Shown here: piece by piece, positions 1 through 9,700 of the stretch
How the letters are laid out: every line of letters starts with the position of its first letter
Position numbering within the stretch: the stretch's first letter is position 1
Assembly: GCF_900156875.1 (NCBI RefSeq)
Contig: NZ_LT707409.1
Location: forward strand, 1,099,789 to 1,163,788
DNA length: 64,000 nucleotides
Source of the DNA: Robertmurraya dakarensis
GTDB lineage: Bacteria > Bacillota > Bacilli > Bacillales > Cytobacillaceae
Reading direction: 5' to 3'
Made by a program: the position numbers and the translations under genes
The notes under the pieces: model-generated
What the model was told of the DNA's origin: nothing
Databases searched by the model: none
Seen by the model: the letters and a program-made list of their open reading frames with translations, nothing else

Positions 1-810
1 GACCGCTTAAGAGTTGAACAAGAGTTGGGGCTCGATCAGCCCCTCGTTGTTCAATATTTAAGCTGGTTAGGGCGCACGCTTGAAGGAGATTTTGGCAGGT
101 CGATTATTAAGCAGCTGGAAGTAGGAACCTTACTATTTGATGCGATGAAAAATACGTTCATTCTAGCGATTGGAGCTGCTTTTTTCTCCTTTATCTTAAG
201 CTTAATAATCGGGGTATACAGTGCCTATCATCCGAAATCATGGATTGCTTCATTTGGAAATATGATTGGCCTGACCGGTGTAAGTATTCCGAATTTCTGG
301 GCCGCTCTTCTGTTAATTGGTCTATTCTCCGTAATCTTAGGATGGCTCCCCTCTACAGGAATGTCTGGTGTGGGGGGTGGAGGAGGCAGCTTTGATATGC
401 TGAAACATATGATTTTGCCGTCCATTGCTGCAGGCATGACTACACTCGGTGTTATGACGAGAATGATTCGGAGTACTGTGATCGATTTGCTGCAAAAGGA
501 TTTTGTGATTACTCTCAAGGCCAAAGGAGCCAGTTCTTACATTATATTGATGCATGTCTTAAAAAACTGCACACCGACGATTCTAACCGTTGCAGGTTTG
601 CAGTTTGGCTATCTAATTGGAGGTTCCGTTCTTGTTGAAACCGTCTTTTCATGGCCGGGTGTCGGACAGTTAATTTATCAGGCGATTAGTCAACGAGACT
701 TCCCGATTATCCAAGCAGGTGTACTGATGGTGTCCATTGTGTTTGTACTGCTGAATTTAATGGTTGATTTATTACATGCTGTCATTGATCCAAGGGTAAG
801 ACACGCATAG
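1..810 (+). CDS. DppB/OppB-type ABC transporter permease (5' end cut by window)
   Basis: Inner-membrane permease of a peptide/nickel-type (binding-protein-dependent) ABC importer. The frame is open to base 1 and already reads DRLRVEQELGLDQP, the conserved region after the first membrane segment of DppB, so the real start lies upstream. About five hydrophobic segments follow. The EAA-loop region is near residues 165-190 of the visible part (LKAKGASSYIILMHVLKN), and the family C-terminus ends in DPRVRHA. It is the first visible gene of a tight operon: the next permease starts 13 bases on, then an ATPase. The solute-binding protein and the DppD-type ATPase are presumably left of the window. The substrate cannot be read from the sequence. 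The downstream hydrolases suggest a small amide or ureide rather than a peptide, which is inference. Confidence 0.93.
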   Translation, partial: DRLRVEQELGLDQPLVVQYLSWLGRTLEGDFGRSIIKQLEVGTLLFDAMKNTFILAIGAAFFSFILSLIIGVYSAYHPKSWIASFGNMIGLTGVSIPNFWAALLLIGLFSVILGWLPSTGMSGVGGGGGSFDMLKHMILPSIAAGMTTLGVMTRMIRSTVIDLLQKDFVITLKAKGASSYIILMHVLKNCTPTILTVAGLQFGYLIGGSVLVETVFSWPGVGQLIYQAISQRDFPIIQAGVLMVSIVFVLLNLMVDLLHAVIDPRVRHA

Positions 811-823
811 GAGGGTGATTGAT

Positions 824-1723
824 ATGATTACTGAAAATACTGGGCAACTATCAAATCCGGTTATTTTGAATAAGGAAGAAAAAGAGGATTCAAGATTCAA
901 AGAGTTTTCTAGGAGATTTTTAAAAAATCGGCCTGCATTCTTGGCTTTAATCCTGTTAGGGATCATTGTTATTTCTACTATAATGGCACCGATTATTGCA
1001 CCGTATGATCCCTATGAGGGCGAAATTACGAATCGCTTGCAAGTGATTGGAGCCGAGGGCCATATTTTAGGAACTGATGAACAAGGACGCGATATATTAT
1101 CACGAATTCTATATGGAGGTCAACTTAGTCTACTAGCAGGTATAGTACCAGTTCTGATTGCTGGTTTAATAGGTGGGTCTTTAGGAGTAATGGCAGGTTA
1201 TTTTGGCGGAATGATCAATACAATCATCATGCGGACACTCGATATCTTTTATGCATTCCCTGCCATTTTACTCGCAATTGGAATTTCAGCCGCTTTAGGG
1301 CAAGGTATCGATAACATCATCATTGCGATATCGATTGTCTTTATCCCGCCCGTGGCTCGGATCGCTGAATCTGCCGTAAAGGAGGTGAGGGAAGAAGAAT
1401 TTATTGAAGCGGCAAGAACGACCGGTGCAAAAAACTTTTCGATTATCCGCTATCACATCCTCATGAATATTTTCAGCAGAGTGTTTGTCTATTGTACGAC
1501 TCAAATCAGCATCAGCTTAGTGCTTGCTTCTGGCTTAAGTTTCTTAGGATTAGGAGTATCTCCACCAACAGCAGAATGGGGCGTCATGCTGAATAACTTA
1601 AAAGAACAGATCTTTATTAACCCTTTAGTGACGGTAATTCCAGGTTTATTTATCTTCATTTCTGCCTTAACGATTAACTTGGTAGCAGACGGCTTTCGAG
1701 ATGCCCTTGAAATCAAACAATAA
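824..1723 (+). CDS. DppC/OppC-type ABC transporter permease
   Basis: Second permease of the importer, about 299 aa. The order is a cytoplasmic N-terminus, a first membrane segment near residues 40-60 (LALILLGIIVIS), the DppC-type linker with GTDEQGRDILSRILYG, further membrane segments, and the EAA loop around EEEFIEAARTTGAKN. A GTG at 815 is also in frame, but ATG 824 lies 8 bases behind AGGAGGGT and is preferred. It follows the first permease by 13 bases and precedes the ATPase by 14, as expected for one transporter operon. Assignment to the DppC/OppC family is secure; the substrate is unknown. Confidence 0.93.
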   Translation: MITENTGQLSNPVILNKEEKEDSRFKEFSRRFLKNRPAFLALILLGIIVISTIMAPIIAPYDPYEGEITNRLQVIGAEGHILGTDEQGRDILSRILYGGQLSLLAGIVPVLIAGLIGGSLGVMAGYFGGMINTIIMRTLDIFYAFPAILLAIGISAALGQGIDNIIIAISIVFIPPVARIAESAVKEVREEEFIEAARTTGAKNFSIIRYHILMNIFSRVFVYCTTQISISLVLASGLSFLGLGVSPPTAEWGVMLNNLKEQIFINPLVTVIPGLFIFISALTINLVADGFRDALEIKQ

Positions 1724-1737
1724 GAGAGGTGAAACAA

Positions 1738-2727
1738 GTGGAAAACATACTAGAAGGAGTCAATATAAGCAAATCATTTCCAATTAAAGGCTTTCTTGGT
1801 AAAACAAAAGGGACTGTATCCGCAGTCCACGACGTGTCTTTTTCACTTAAAGAGCAAGCCACCCTTGGTATCGTCGGTGAATCTGGATGCGGGAAGTCAA
1901 CTCTAGCAAGATTGATCATGCGCTTGATCCAAACTGATGAAGGGAAGGTGAATTATCGGGGAGAAAATATTCTTAACCTTACAGGAAGCAAGCTTCAAGA
2001 TGTTAGAAAAAAAATCCAAATGGTGTTTCAAAACCCTTATTCCTCTATCAATCCAAAGTTATCCATCATAGACAATGTCGCCTTTTCCCTTTGGGAAAAT
2101 GGTGTGCCAAAAGAAGAAGCACGAAAAAAAGCACTCTATTATCTTGATGCAGTCGGTCTGCCAAAATCTTATGCCCTCCGCTTTCCTTCTAGTTTAAGCG
2201 GAGGACAAAGGCAGCGTGTCGCAATTGCTAGAGCATTAGTGCTAGAACCAGAGATTGTGATTGCAGACGAAGCTGTATCAGCTCTTGATAAATCGGTCCA
2301 GGCCCAAGTATTAAAATTGTTTCAAGAGTTGAAAAAAGAATTCTCACTATCGTTGATTTTCATCTCCCATGATTTAAATGTTGTGGAATATATGAGCGAT
2401 GAAGTAATGGTGATGTACTTAGGAAAAGTAGTTGAAAAAGGGCCGGCTGTACAAATTTATTCCAACCCTCATCATCCGTACACACAAGCGTTATTCAACT
2501 CAATCCCTTCCATGGAAGTGGGGGAATCAACATTAAATAATTCTCCAATTAATGGGGAATTGCCTAGCCCAATGAATCCCCCATCAGGCTGCCGTTTTAG
2601 GACGCGCTGCCCCCTTGTTACCGAAAAATGCGCAGGGGATTTGCCACCTAATGTAGAGATTAGCCCAGGACATACAGCAGCCTGTGTTCTATATGAAAGG
2701 GTAGGAAATGAGAAAGTACTATCTTAA
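1738..2727 (+). CDS. OppF/DppF-type ABC transporter ATP-binding protein
   Basis: ATPase that energises the importer. It shows Walker A (GESGCGKST), a Q-loop (MVFQNPYSS), the signature LSGGQRQR, Walker B (EIVIADEAVSALD), and an H-loop (FISHD). The C-terminal oligopeptide/dipeptide transporter domain carries the Cys-rich motif GCRFRTRCP. The length is complete. GTG 1738 is 7 bases behind AGAGGT and is preferred over the in-frame GTG at 1729. Only one ATPase is visible; this family usually has two, so the partner (DppD type) is probably upstream of the window. The final codons run into the ribosome-binding region of the cysteine hydrolase. Confidence 0.93.
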   Translation: MENILEGVNISKSFPIKGFLGKTKGTVSAVHDVSFSLKEQATLGIVGESGCGKSTLARLIMRLIQTDEGKVNYRGENILNLTGSKLQDVRKKIQMVFQNPYSSINPKLSIIDNVAFSLWENGVPKEEARKKALYYLDAVGLPKSYALRFPSSLSGGQRQRVAIARALVLEPEIVIADEAVSALDKSVQAQVLKLFQELKKEFSLSLIFISHDLNVVEYMSDEVMVMYLGKVVEKGPAVQIYSNPHHPYTQALFNSIPSMEVGESTLNNSPINGELPSPMNPPSGCRFRTRCPLVTEKCAGDLPPNVEISPGHTAACVLYERVGNEKVLS

Positions 2728-2751
2728 TAAAATAATTGGAGGCTGATGAAA

Positions 2752-3381
2752 ATGAAAAACCATTTAGATCCAAAAGAAACTGCCTTAATTCTTGTTGATA
2801 TCCAAAATGATTTCTGCCATGAGGATGGTATTTGTGCTCAGCGAGGAAGAAATGTGACAGGAGCACAGGCAATTATTCCAAATGTAGAACTTTTAATAGA
2901 AAATGCTAATGCATTATCAGTGCCGGTTATCTTTATTCAAATGACACAGACTGAACATACCGTTTCTGATGCATGGTCAAACCGCCCACGGAAAGAAGGA
3001 TATGCACATCCGTTAGAAGTTTGTAAAAAGAATTCCTGGGGTGCAGATTTTTATAAGGTGGCTCCAATGGAAAATGACATTGTCGTTGAAAAACATCGTT
3101 ATAGTGCTTTTATTGAGACTGAATTGAACATGATACTAAAAAATTTGAAATGTAAATCTCTTATCGTGACAGGTGTGGCTACCAATGTTTGTGTCGAGTC
3201 GACGGCACGGGACGGATTTATGCTTGATTACAATGTCACAGTTGTAAAGGATGCCAGCGCCGGTTATGTGGAGGAGCTGTATCACGCAACCTTCCAAAAC
3301 ATAGAAAATAACTTTGGGCTTGCACTTGAAACAAATGAAATCATTAGTTACTGGGTAAAGCAATTGAAAAAAATTGGTTAA
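2752..3381 (+). CDS. Isochorismatase-family cysteine hydrolase (biuret-hydrolase/amidohydrolase-like)
   Basis: Cytoplasmic hydrolase of about 209 aa. The family triad is visible: Asp in ALILVDIQNDF, Lys in VVEKHRYSAF, and the nucleophile Cys in VATNVCVESTARDG. The family includes biuret hydrolase, N-carbamoylsarcosine amidase and ureidoacrylate amidohydrolase, all of which cut C-N bonds of ureides. ATG 2752 lies 9 bases behind GGAGG; ATG 2746 is too close. It sits between an ABC importer and an AtzG/AtzE-like pair, a context that favours a carbamoyl/ureide substrate such as biuret. A plain nicotinamidase or isochorismatase role is less likely. Family assignment is firm; the substrate is inference. 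Confidence 0.88.
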   Translation: MKNHLDPKETALILVDIQNDFCHEDGICAQRGRNVTGAQAIIPNVELLIENANALSVPVIFIQMTQTEHTVSDAWSNRPRKEGYAHPLEVCKKNSWGADFYKVAPMENDIVVEKHRYSAFIETELNMILKNLKCKSLIVTGVATNVCVESTARDGFMLDYNVTVVKDASAGYVEELYHATFQNIENNFGLALETNEIISYWVKQLKKIG

Positions 3382-3406
3382 AAAACATTTTAGAGGAGGA
3401 AACAAA

Positions 3407-3589
3407 ATGAGCAAGGTGTTATTCGAATCGATGAGCGTTGAACTAAACGGCCGAACATTAGATCATGTTATGGAAGAAGCTATTTCCATTTATATGAAAG
3501 ATTTCATGCCTGTCCTTAACGGCCTTCGCAATATGTCAAAGGAATTTCCATTGTCCCTTGAACCAGCTCCTGTCTACTCGCCTGAATAA
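3407..3589 (+). CDS. AtzG-like (DUF4089/GatC-like) small amidase subunit
   Basis: Small protein of 60 aa starting at ATG 3407, 7 bases behind AGAGGAGGA. The first half is helical (LDHVMEEAISIYMKDFMP). The tail EFPLSLEPAPVYSPE resembles the C-terminal belt motif of DUF4089 proteins such as AtzG, a GatC-like subunit that wraps around the amidase AtzE in 1-carboxybiuret hydrolase. It is directly followed by a GatA/AtzE-type amidase, which supports this reading. It lacks the usual N-terminal extra helix and is slightly shorter than AtzG (about 68 aa). I inferred the family from the tail motif and the neighbour, not from a search. Confidence 0.68.
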   Translation: MSKVLFESMSVELNGRTLDHVMEEAISIYMKDFMPVLNGLRNMSKEFPLSLEPAPVYSPE

Positions 3590-3605
3590 ATACTTAACCA
3601 CAGGA

Positions 3606-3637
3606 CTGTCCCATGATCTAATATCTTCATGGGACAG
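3606..3637 (+). other. Intra-operon hairpin between small subunit and amidase
   Basis: An 11-bp perfect inverted repeat (CTGTCCCATGA / TCATGGGACAG) with a 10-base loop lies between the AtzG-like gene and the amidase. No T-run follows on the plus strand, so it is not a standard terminator. It could be a processing or mRNA-stability site that sets the subunit ratio. Confidence 0.6.
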
Positions 3638-3718
3638 GACCTCCCTAAAAGACTAGAAAAACTTCATAACGCAACTCGTACAGAACCAATTTGATTAAAA
3701 ATAAGGAGGTACTTATCA

Positions 3719-5137
3719 ATGGAACAAAATGATCAAATATTTACAATAAGCGGCTTGGCTAGACAAATAAAAGATAAAGAAGTGTCCCCGGTAGAACTGT
3801 TGAACACTTTGCTGGAACGAGTGAAAAAATATGAAGGGAAGTTAAACACTTTTATCACCGTTATGTCGGACATCGCCAAGAAACAAGCATTAAAAGCGGA
3901 AAATGAAATTATGTCTGGCTTGTACAAAGGGCCGCTGCACGGAATTCCAATATCGATCAAAGATATAATATCTTTCGCACAGATCCCACTCACAAACGGG
4001 TCGAGAGTTCAACCTGATTATATTCCTTCCACCCACGCAACCGTTACGGAAAAACTACTTAAATCTGGAGCTGTTATTCTAGGAAAAGCCCATTTACATG
4101 AATTTGCCTATAAAGAACCGCATCCTTATTATCAATGGACCAAAAACCCATGGGATTTAAACCGTGTTCCAGGGGGTTCAAGTTCTGGTTCAGGAGCAGC
4201 CGTCCAAGCGGGCCTTGTGCTAGGGTCAATTGGTTCTGATACAGGGGGTTCAATTCGATTTCCAGCAAGCTTTTGCGGGGTGGTAGGCTTAAAACCAACT
4301 TATGGCAGAGTAAGCCGCTATGGGGTAACCCCGCTCTCTTGGTCACTTGACCATATTGGTCCATTAACAAGAACCTGTGAAGACGCTGCTATTATTCTTG
4401 CAAGTATAGCAGGATACGATGAAAAGGATCGTGCTTCTTTCCCAAGATCAGACTGGGATTTAAAGGAGTTTAAAAAATTAGATGATTTAAAAGGAAAGAA
4501 AATCGGTGTTCCTGAATCCTTTATTTTTGAAAACTTAGGAAAGGATACGGAAAGAGCATTTCGGTCAGCCATTACAACTCTTGCTGAAGCAGGAGCAACT
4601 TTGATTCCAATCGAATTAAAGGGAATGAAAGAACTTCAATTTGCGCAAACAGCCATTCTAATCTCAGAAGCTTACAGCTATCATATGAACCATTTAGAAA
4701 GTCATTCAGAAGGGTATAATCCCCGTTTGCGTCAGTCGTTTGAAGTCGGTCAATTTTATTCTGCAGCTGATTACATTCAAGCTCAGCGCTGCCGCAAGCA
4801 GATGAAGGAAAAATTCTACGAGATCTTTGAGAATGTCGACTGCATTGTAACACCTACAGCTCCAGATGTAGCGCAGAAAATTGAAGAATACGAGAAGGAA
4901 ACATCATTTACAAGAGGAAAATTCACGTATATGGCCAATATTCTAGGATTACCCGCACTCTCGATTCCATGCGGCTTTTCAAAAGAAAACATGCCAATTG
5001 GATTACAAATTATCGGACCTTCCTGCCATGAAGGAGAGGTATTGTCAATCGGATCGGTATTTGAACAAATGAACAATTACCATAAAGTGATGCCAGATAC
5101 ATCATTATGGGAGGAACCTGCCGAATTTTTAACGTAA
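3719..5137 (+). CDS. Amidase-signature enzyme (AtzE/GatA-like)
   Basis: Amidase-signature hydrolase of 472 aa. The Ser-cisSer-Lys triad is visible: Lys in PISIKDII (about residue 80), cis-Ser in PGGSSSGSGAAV, and the nucleophile Ser in SDTGGSIRFPAS. ATG 3719 follows AAGGAGGT by 8 bases. Family members include GatA, AtzE (1-carboxybiuret hydrolase), allophanate hydrolase and many amide hydrolases. There is no gatB or true gatC nearby, so a tRNA-amidotransferase role is unlikely. The tiny upstream AtzG-like gene and the cysteine hydrolase point to an AtzE-like ureide amidase. The MFS pump begins 13 bases after the stop. The substrate remains inferred. Confidence 0.88.
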   Translation: MEQNDQIFTISGLARQIKDKEVSPVELLNTLLERVKKYEGKLNTFITVMSDIAKKQALKAENEIMSGLYKGPLHGIPISIKDIISFAQIPLTNGSRVQPDYIPSTHATVTEKLLKSGAVILGKAHLHEFAYKEPHPYYQWTKNPWDLNRVPGGSSSGSGAAVQAGLVLGSIGSDTGGSIRFPASFCGVVGLKPTYGRVSRYGVTPLSWSLDHIGPLTRTCEDAAIILASIAGYDEKDRASFPRSDWDLKEFKKLDDLKGKKIGVPESFIFENLGKDTERAFRSAITTLAEAGATLIPIELKGMKELQFAQTAILISEAYSYHMNHLESHSEGYNPRLRQSFEVGQFYSAADYIQAQRCRKQMKEKFYEIFENVDCIVTPTAPDVAQKIEEYEKETSFTRGKFTYMANILGLPALSIPCGFSKENMPIGLQIIGPSCHEGEVLSIGSVFEQMNNYHKVMPDTSLWEEPAEFLT

Positions 5138-5150
5138 GAAGGAGAGGAAA

Positions 5151-6578
5151 ATGAATGATCATCCGCCTGCAGCACCCATAAATAAATATGGTGTCTTACT
5201 TGCTATGCTATTGGGTTCGTTCTCCGTCATCCTAAATAATAGCATGATGAATGTGTCGATTCCATTTTTTATGGAGGAATTCGGGCTTAAAACAGTAGAA
5301 GCACAGAATATTATTCTCGGATTTATGATTCCGATGATGATCACGATATCGTTATCCGCTTATCTATCAGATGTATACGGTAAGAAATTGGTTTATTTAA
5401 TTGGAATGGCCTTATTCTTAAGCGGTTCACTTTTCGGAACGTTAGCTTGGGACTTTCAAACTCTAATCATGGCTAGGGCGATCCAAGGTATCGGAGGCGG
5501 GATAGTGATGCCGCTAAGTATCGTGATTCTCTTTTCATATTTTGAAAAAAATGAAAGAGGTTTTGCGACAGGACTTTGGGGAGTTGCTGTGATGGTGGCA
5601 CCCGCGATAGGTCCAACAATTGGTGGACTTCTATTAGTCAATAATTCGTGGGAAATGTTATTTTCGATCAATATCCCAAGCGGTTTATTTTGCATAGCTG
5701 CCACACTTTACTTTATTAAAGAAAAAGTGATTAGGAAAAAGCTAAAATTTGATTATATCGGTTTTATTGCCATATCAATTGGAGTAATTTTGCTAACTGT
5801 TGGAATAAACCGACTTCCAAATGGGGGATTAGAACAAGGCGGCATGAATGCAGCCTTGATCATCTTAGGTTTATTGGGAATCTTCTATTTTGTTTGGACG
5901 GAACTACATACATCCGTTCCTTTAATTGATATTCGTGTTTTTAAAAATCCAGTCTTCGCGATAAGCACGATGCTCGTCGCAGTCAATACCGCTTGTTTGT
6001 TCAGCGGCATGCTCCTAATTCCGCTGCTGCTGCAAGATGTATTGAAATTTAATGCACTGACCTCTGGTTTGGTTTTATTACCCCAAGGAATTATGATGGG
6101 GGTGGCGATGACGATTAGCGGAAGAATTGTAGATAGACAAGGAACCAATTTAATTATCCCGGTCGGTTTTATGATTGTAACTGCAGCCACCTTTACAATT
6201 GGTGTTTTTATAGGTGAAAGCAGTTTTTTTCTCTTAATGCTTCTCCTTGTCTTTAGGGGAATTGGCATTGGATTTATTAATACACCGGCTACAACAGCTG
6301 GTTTAAACGCTCTTCCTCATGTTCAAATATCACGGGCGATGAGCATCAATAATGTGGTAAGGCAATTAACTGGGGCACTAACTGTAACGATTTTCTCCAT
6401 GTTTTATGAGACAAGGAGAACGATTTATATGGAAGAAATGCCCCAGCAAGAAGCAGGGATCATGGCGATTCAACATTCCTTCCTATTAATGGGAGTGATC
6501 GTTCTTCTATTTTCCCCGATGCTGTTAAAATTAAATTCCTCCACACGATCACTAAAGAGGGAGAAAAGTTTTACATGA
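5151..6578 (+). CDS. MFS transporter, DHA2 (EmrB/QacA-like) family
   Basis: Membrane transporter of 475 aa with about 14 predicted membrane segments. The MFS motif A-like loop SDVYGKKLVYLIG lies between segments 2 and 3, and a DHA motif region GIGGGIVMPL follows. ATG 5151 lies behind GAAGGAGAGGAAA. It is the last gene of the ureide operon, 13 bases after the amidase, and ends in a strong terminator. It may export a product or a toxic analogue, or exchange substrate; the sequence does not say which. Confidence 0.88.
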   Translation: MNDHPPAAPINKYGVLLAMLLGSFSVILNNSMMNVSIPFFMEEFGLKTVEAQNIILGFMIPMMITISLSAYLSDVYGKKLVYLIGMALFLSGSLFGTLAWDFQTLIMARAIQGIGGGIVMPLSIVILFSYFEKNERGFATGLWGVAVMVAPAIGPTIGGLLLVNNSWEMLFSINIPSGLFCIAATLYFIKEKVIRKKLKFDYIGFIAISIGVILLTVGINRLPNGGLEQGGMNAALIILGLLGIFYFVWTELHTSVPLIDIRVFKNPVFAISTMLVAVNTACLFSGMLLIPLLLQDVLKFNALTSGLVLLPQGIMMGVAMTISGRIVDRQGTNLIIPVGFMIVTAATFTIGVFIGESSFFLLMLLLVFRGIGIGFINTPATTAGLNALPHVQISRAMSINNVVRQLTGALTVTIFSMFYETRRTIYMEEMPQQEAGIMAIQHSFLLMGVIVLLFSPMLLKLNSSTRSLKREKSFT

Positions 6579-6587
6579 CAATGAATA

Positions 6588-6627
6588 GGGCCTAATCCCG
6601 GTAAGCTGGGGTTAGGCCCTTGTTATT
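6588..6627 (+). terminator. Intrinsic terminator of the ABC/amidase operon
   Basis: A 12-bp stem (GGGCCTAATCCC / GGGGTTAGGCCC, one T-G pair) with an 8-base loop is followed by TTGTTATT. It lies 9 bases after the MFS stop and closes the operon. Confidence 0.88.
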
Positions 6628-6777
6628 GACGTTGCAAAAATATCTATTTCCAAACTCTCGCTTCCAAAAATGGGTCTTTTTGGGGATAGAAAAGAATCTA
6701 CTGTTTGTTATTTTTAAAAGATACTATTTTCGTTTACAATTGTTGGAACAGCGTTTGACGTCGAAAGGAGCAAGGGT

Positions 6778-9700
6778 ATGAACATCAGTCAGTTTTCAAT
6801 CCGGAGGCCCATTTTTACTATAGTAACCATGTTGCTTGTCCTGATACTGGGGGCAGTATCGCTTTTTAATATTCCACTCAAGCTGATTCCGGATATCAAT
6901 CCTCCGGTTGGTGTGGTTGTCACCAATTATCAAGGCGCGGGTCCTGAAGAAGTAGTTGAAAAAGTGACCAAACCGCTTGAAGCCAGTCTCGCAACACTTC
7001 CGGGTTTGAAAACGATGACCTCTACCTCTCAAGAAGGAGCCAATTTGATTTTACTGGAGTTTTCTTGGACCACCGATATTGATGAAATTCAGGATGATGT
7101 CATCCAAAGACTAGACACAGCAGTCATGCCTAACGATGCAGATCGGCCGAGGTTTTTAAAATTTGATCCAGCTCAATTTCCAATCATTCAACTGACTTTG
7201 AGTACCAGCGGAGCGGAAGATGAGCTTAAGAATTTAGCAAAAGAACTCGAACTGCAGCTTAGCAAAGTTGACGGAGTTGCTAGTGTTAATCTGTCTGGAA
7301 CATCTGTCAAGGAAGTTAGAGTTGAACTCGATCAGGACATGCTTATGGAGTATGGGTTGACTCAATCTGATATTGTCCAAATAATCCGTTCTAACGATAT
7401 CTCAATGCCAGGAGACACGATTTTAACAGACGGAAAAGAATTGACAACCAGAATTATTAGTACGATCGATACGTTAGATACATTAAAAAACCTTACCGTA
7501 ACCATCGATCCTTTAACGGGTCTGAAGGTCAAACTTCATGAGATAGGAGAAGTTAACCTCCAAGAAGAGGATGACCGCACGATTACGAGGACGAATGGAG
7601 AGCCGTCCGTTCTTCTGAGCGTTCTGCAGCAATCTGATGCGAATACCGCGGTGGTTTCAAAAGAGTTTAAGAAGGAACTGGATGAGCTGTTAACACGAGA
7701 CAAATATAAAGAAATCCAATCCGAAATTATGTTCGATCAAGGTGATTTTATAAAAATTGCTATCGGTAATATCTCGAACTCCCTTATTATCGGGGGCATC
7801 TTTGCGATGGGAGTGTTATTCTTTTTTCTAAGGAATGTGAAAAGTCCCCTTATTATCGGTATCTCGATTCCTTATTCAGTTATTTTTACATTTGTACTGA
7901 TGTATTTTGCTGATTTCACATTAAATATTATGACACTTGGCGGACTAGCCCTCGGAATTGGAATGCTAGTAGATAATGCGATTGTTGTGATTGAAAATAT
8001 TTATCGGCATCTGGCAATGGGGAAAGATTCCAAGGAGGCTGCCCGTGATGGAGCGAGAGAAGTGGGTGCTGCTATTACGGCTTCGACGCTTACGACGGTT
8101 GCCGTTTTTCTTCCGGTTGTCTTCATCACCGGAATTATCGGAGAGCTTTTCACAGAATTTGCGATGACCATTTCGTTTAGTTTGATTGCTTCACTAATTG
8201 TGGCGCTGACTGTTGTGCCAATGCTCGCCAGTATGATGCTGACATCGCCAAAGACGAATATAGAAATCAAAAGGCAGCAGTCGGGGATGATGACGCTGCT
8301 TGACCGAATGGTGAGGTGGGCACTTCTTCACAGACTTACTGTGATTCTATTTACGCTCGTTATTCTTGGTGGCAGCGTATACGGGATGACAACAGTTGGA
8401 ATGCAATTTCTTCCTGCATCAGATGAAGGATTTTTTAGCATAAGAGTGAAGCTCGAGAATGGAGCGGCATTGACCGAAACCGAGAAAGTGCTGACTGCAT
8501 TAGAAGCTGAATTGAAACATGAAGATGATGTTGATGCCTATGTTAGTTTGATCGGCACAACACAGGAAGCATCCTTCCGCGGCACCAAAAGTGCCAATGT
8601 AGCAGAACTGTATGTCAAGATGAAGGGACAAGGTGACCGAGGCAAATCCACTTTCGCATTTGTTGACCAAGAAAAAAAGAATTTGGAAAAGGCCGCACAA
8701 AGTGTTAATGAAACTGCAAAATTGAAGTTCAATTTGCAGTCAACATCCGGGTCGACCCCACATACGCTTACGTTTAGCGTAAGGGATTATAATGAGGAAC
8801 GTTTAAATGAGTCAGTAGATAAAGTATATAATAAGTTACAAAACCTTGAAAATGTCAATGAATTATCGACTGACGTGAAGAAAACTGTAGAAGAAGTAAG
8901 TATGACTGTTGATCGAGATAAAGCCCTGGCATATGGACTGCAACCAGCACATATTGCACTGGTTGTGAACGACGTGACGCGTGGAACGATGGCTACGAGA
9001 ATGATCACTGAGAGCGGTGATGTTATGGGAGTCCACGTTGAGTACGATAATAAAGTGACACAGGACTTGGAACAGTTAAAAAACCTGTTGATAAAAACAC
9101 CAGATGGCAGCTATATACCGCTTTCAAGTGTTGCTAATATTGAAAGAGGAAATGGCCCAGTCAGTATACAGCGAATAAATCAGCAGGATGCGGTTAAATT
9201 TACATTAAAATACACATCGACTACGAATCTTGGTGCCATGTCTAAACAGGTGGACCAAGCGATAGCAGATTTGAATTTATCAGAAGATACCGAGGTTGTT
9301 TTCAGCGGTGATCGAGAGTTGCTGGAATCTTCCATGGACGAGCTGATCCTTGCGCTTGGGTTAGCTGTTGTATTTGTTTATTTAGTGATGGCTGCTCAGT
9401 TCGAATCACTGAAATATCCGTTTGTCATCATGTTTACTGTACCATTGATGGTGATAGGAGTTGCCGGAGCATTGGTTATAACAGGAACTCCCATATCATT
9501 GACAGTGGTAATTGGCTTAATTGTCCTTGCAGGTATTGTGGTAAATAACGCGATTGTCATAGTGGATTACATTAATCAGAAAAAGCAAAGCGGCATGATT
9601 GGATGTGAAGCAATTGTGGTTGCTGTTAAGGATCGAGTAAGACCGATAATGATGACTGCGCTGACCACGATTTTAGGACTGATTCCGCTAGCATTGGGGA

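Noticed and set aside
3719..5137. The amidase as GatA of the tRNA amidotransferase
   Set aside because: No gatB or normal gatC is adjacent, and the upstream partner looks like AtzG.
6705..6727. TTGTTA / TACTAT as promoter of the RND pump
   Set aside because: The spacer is only 11 bases.
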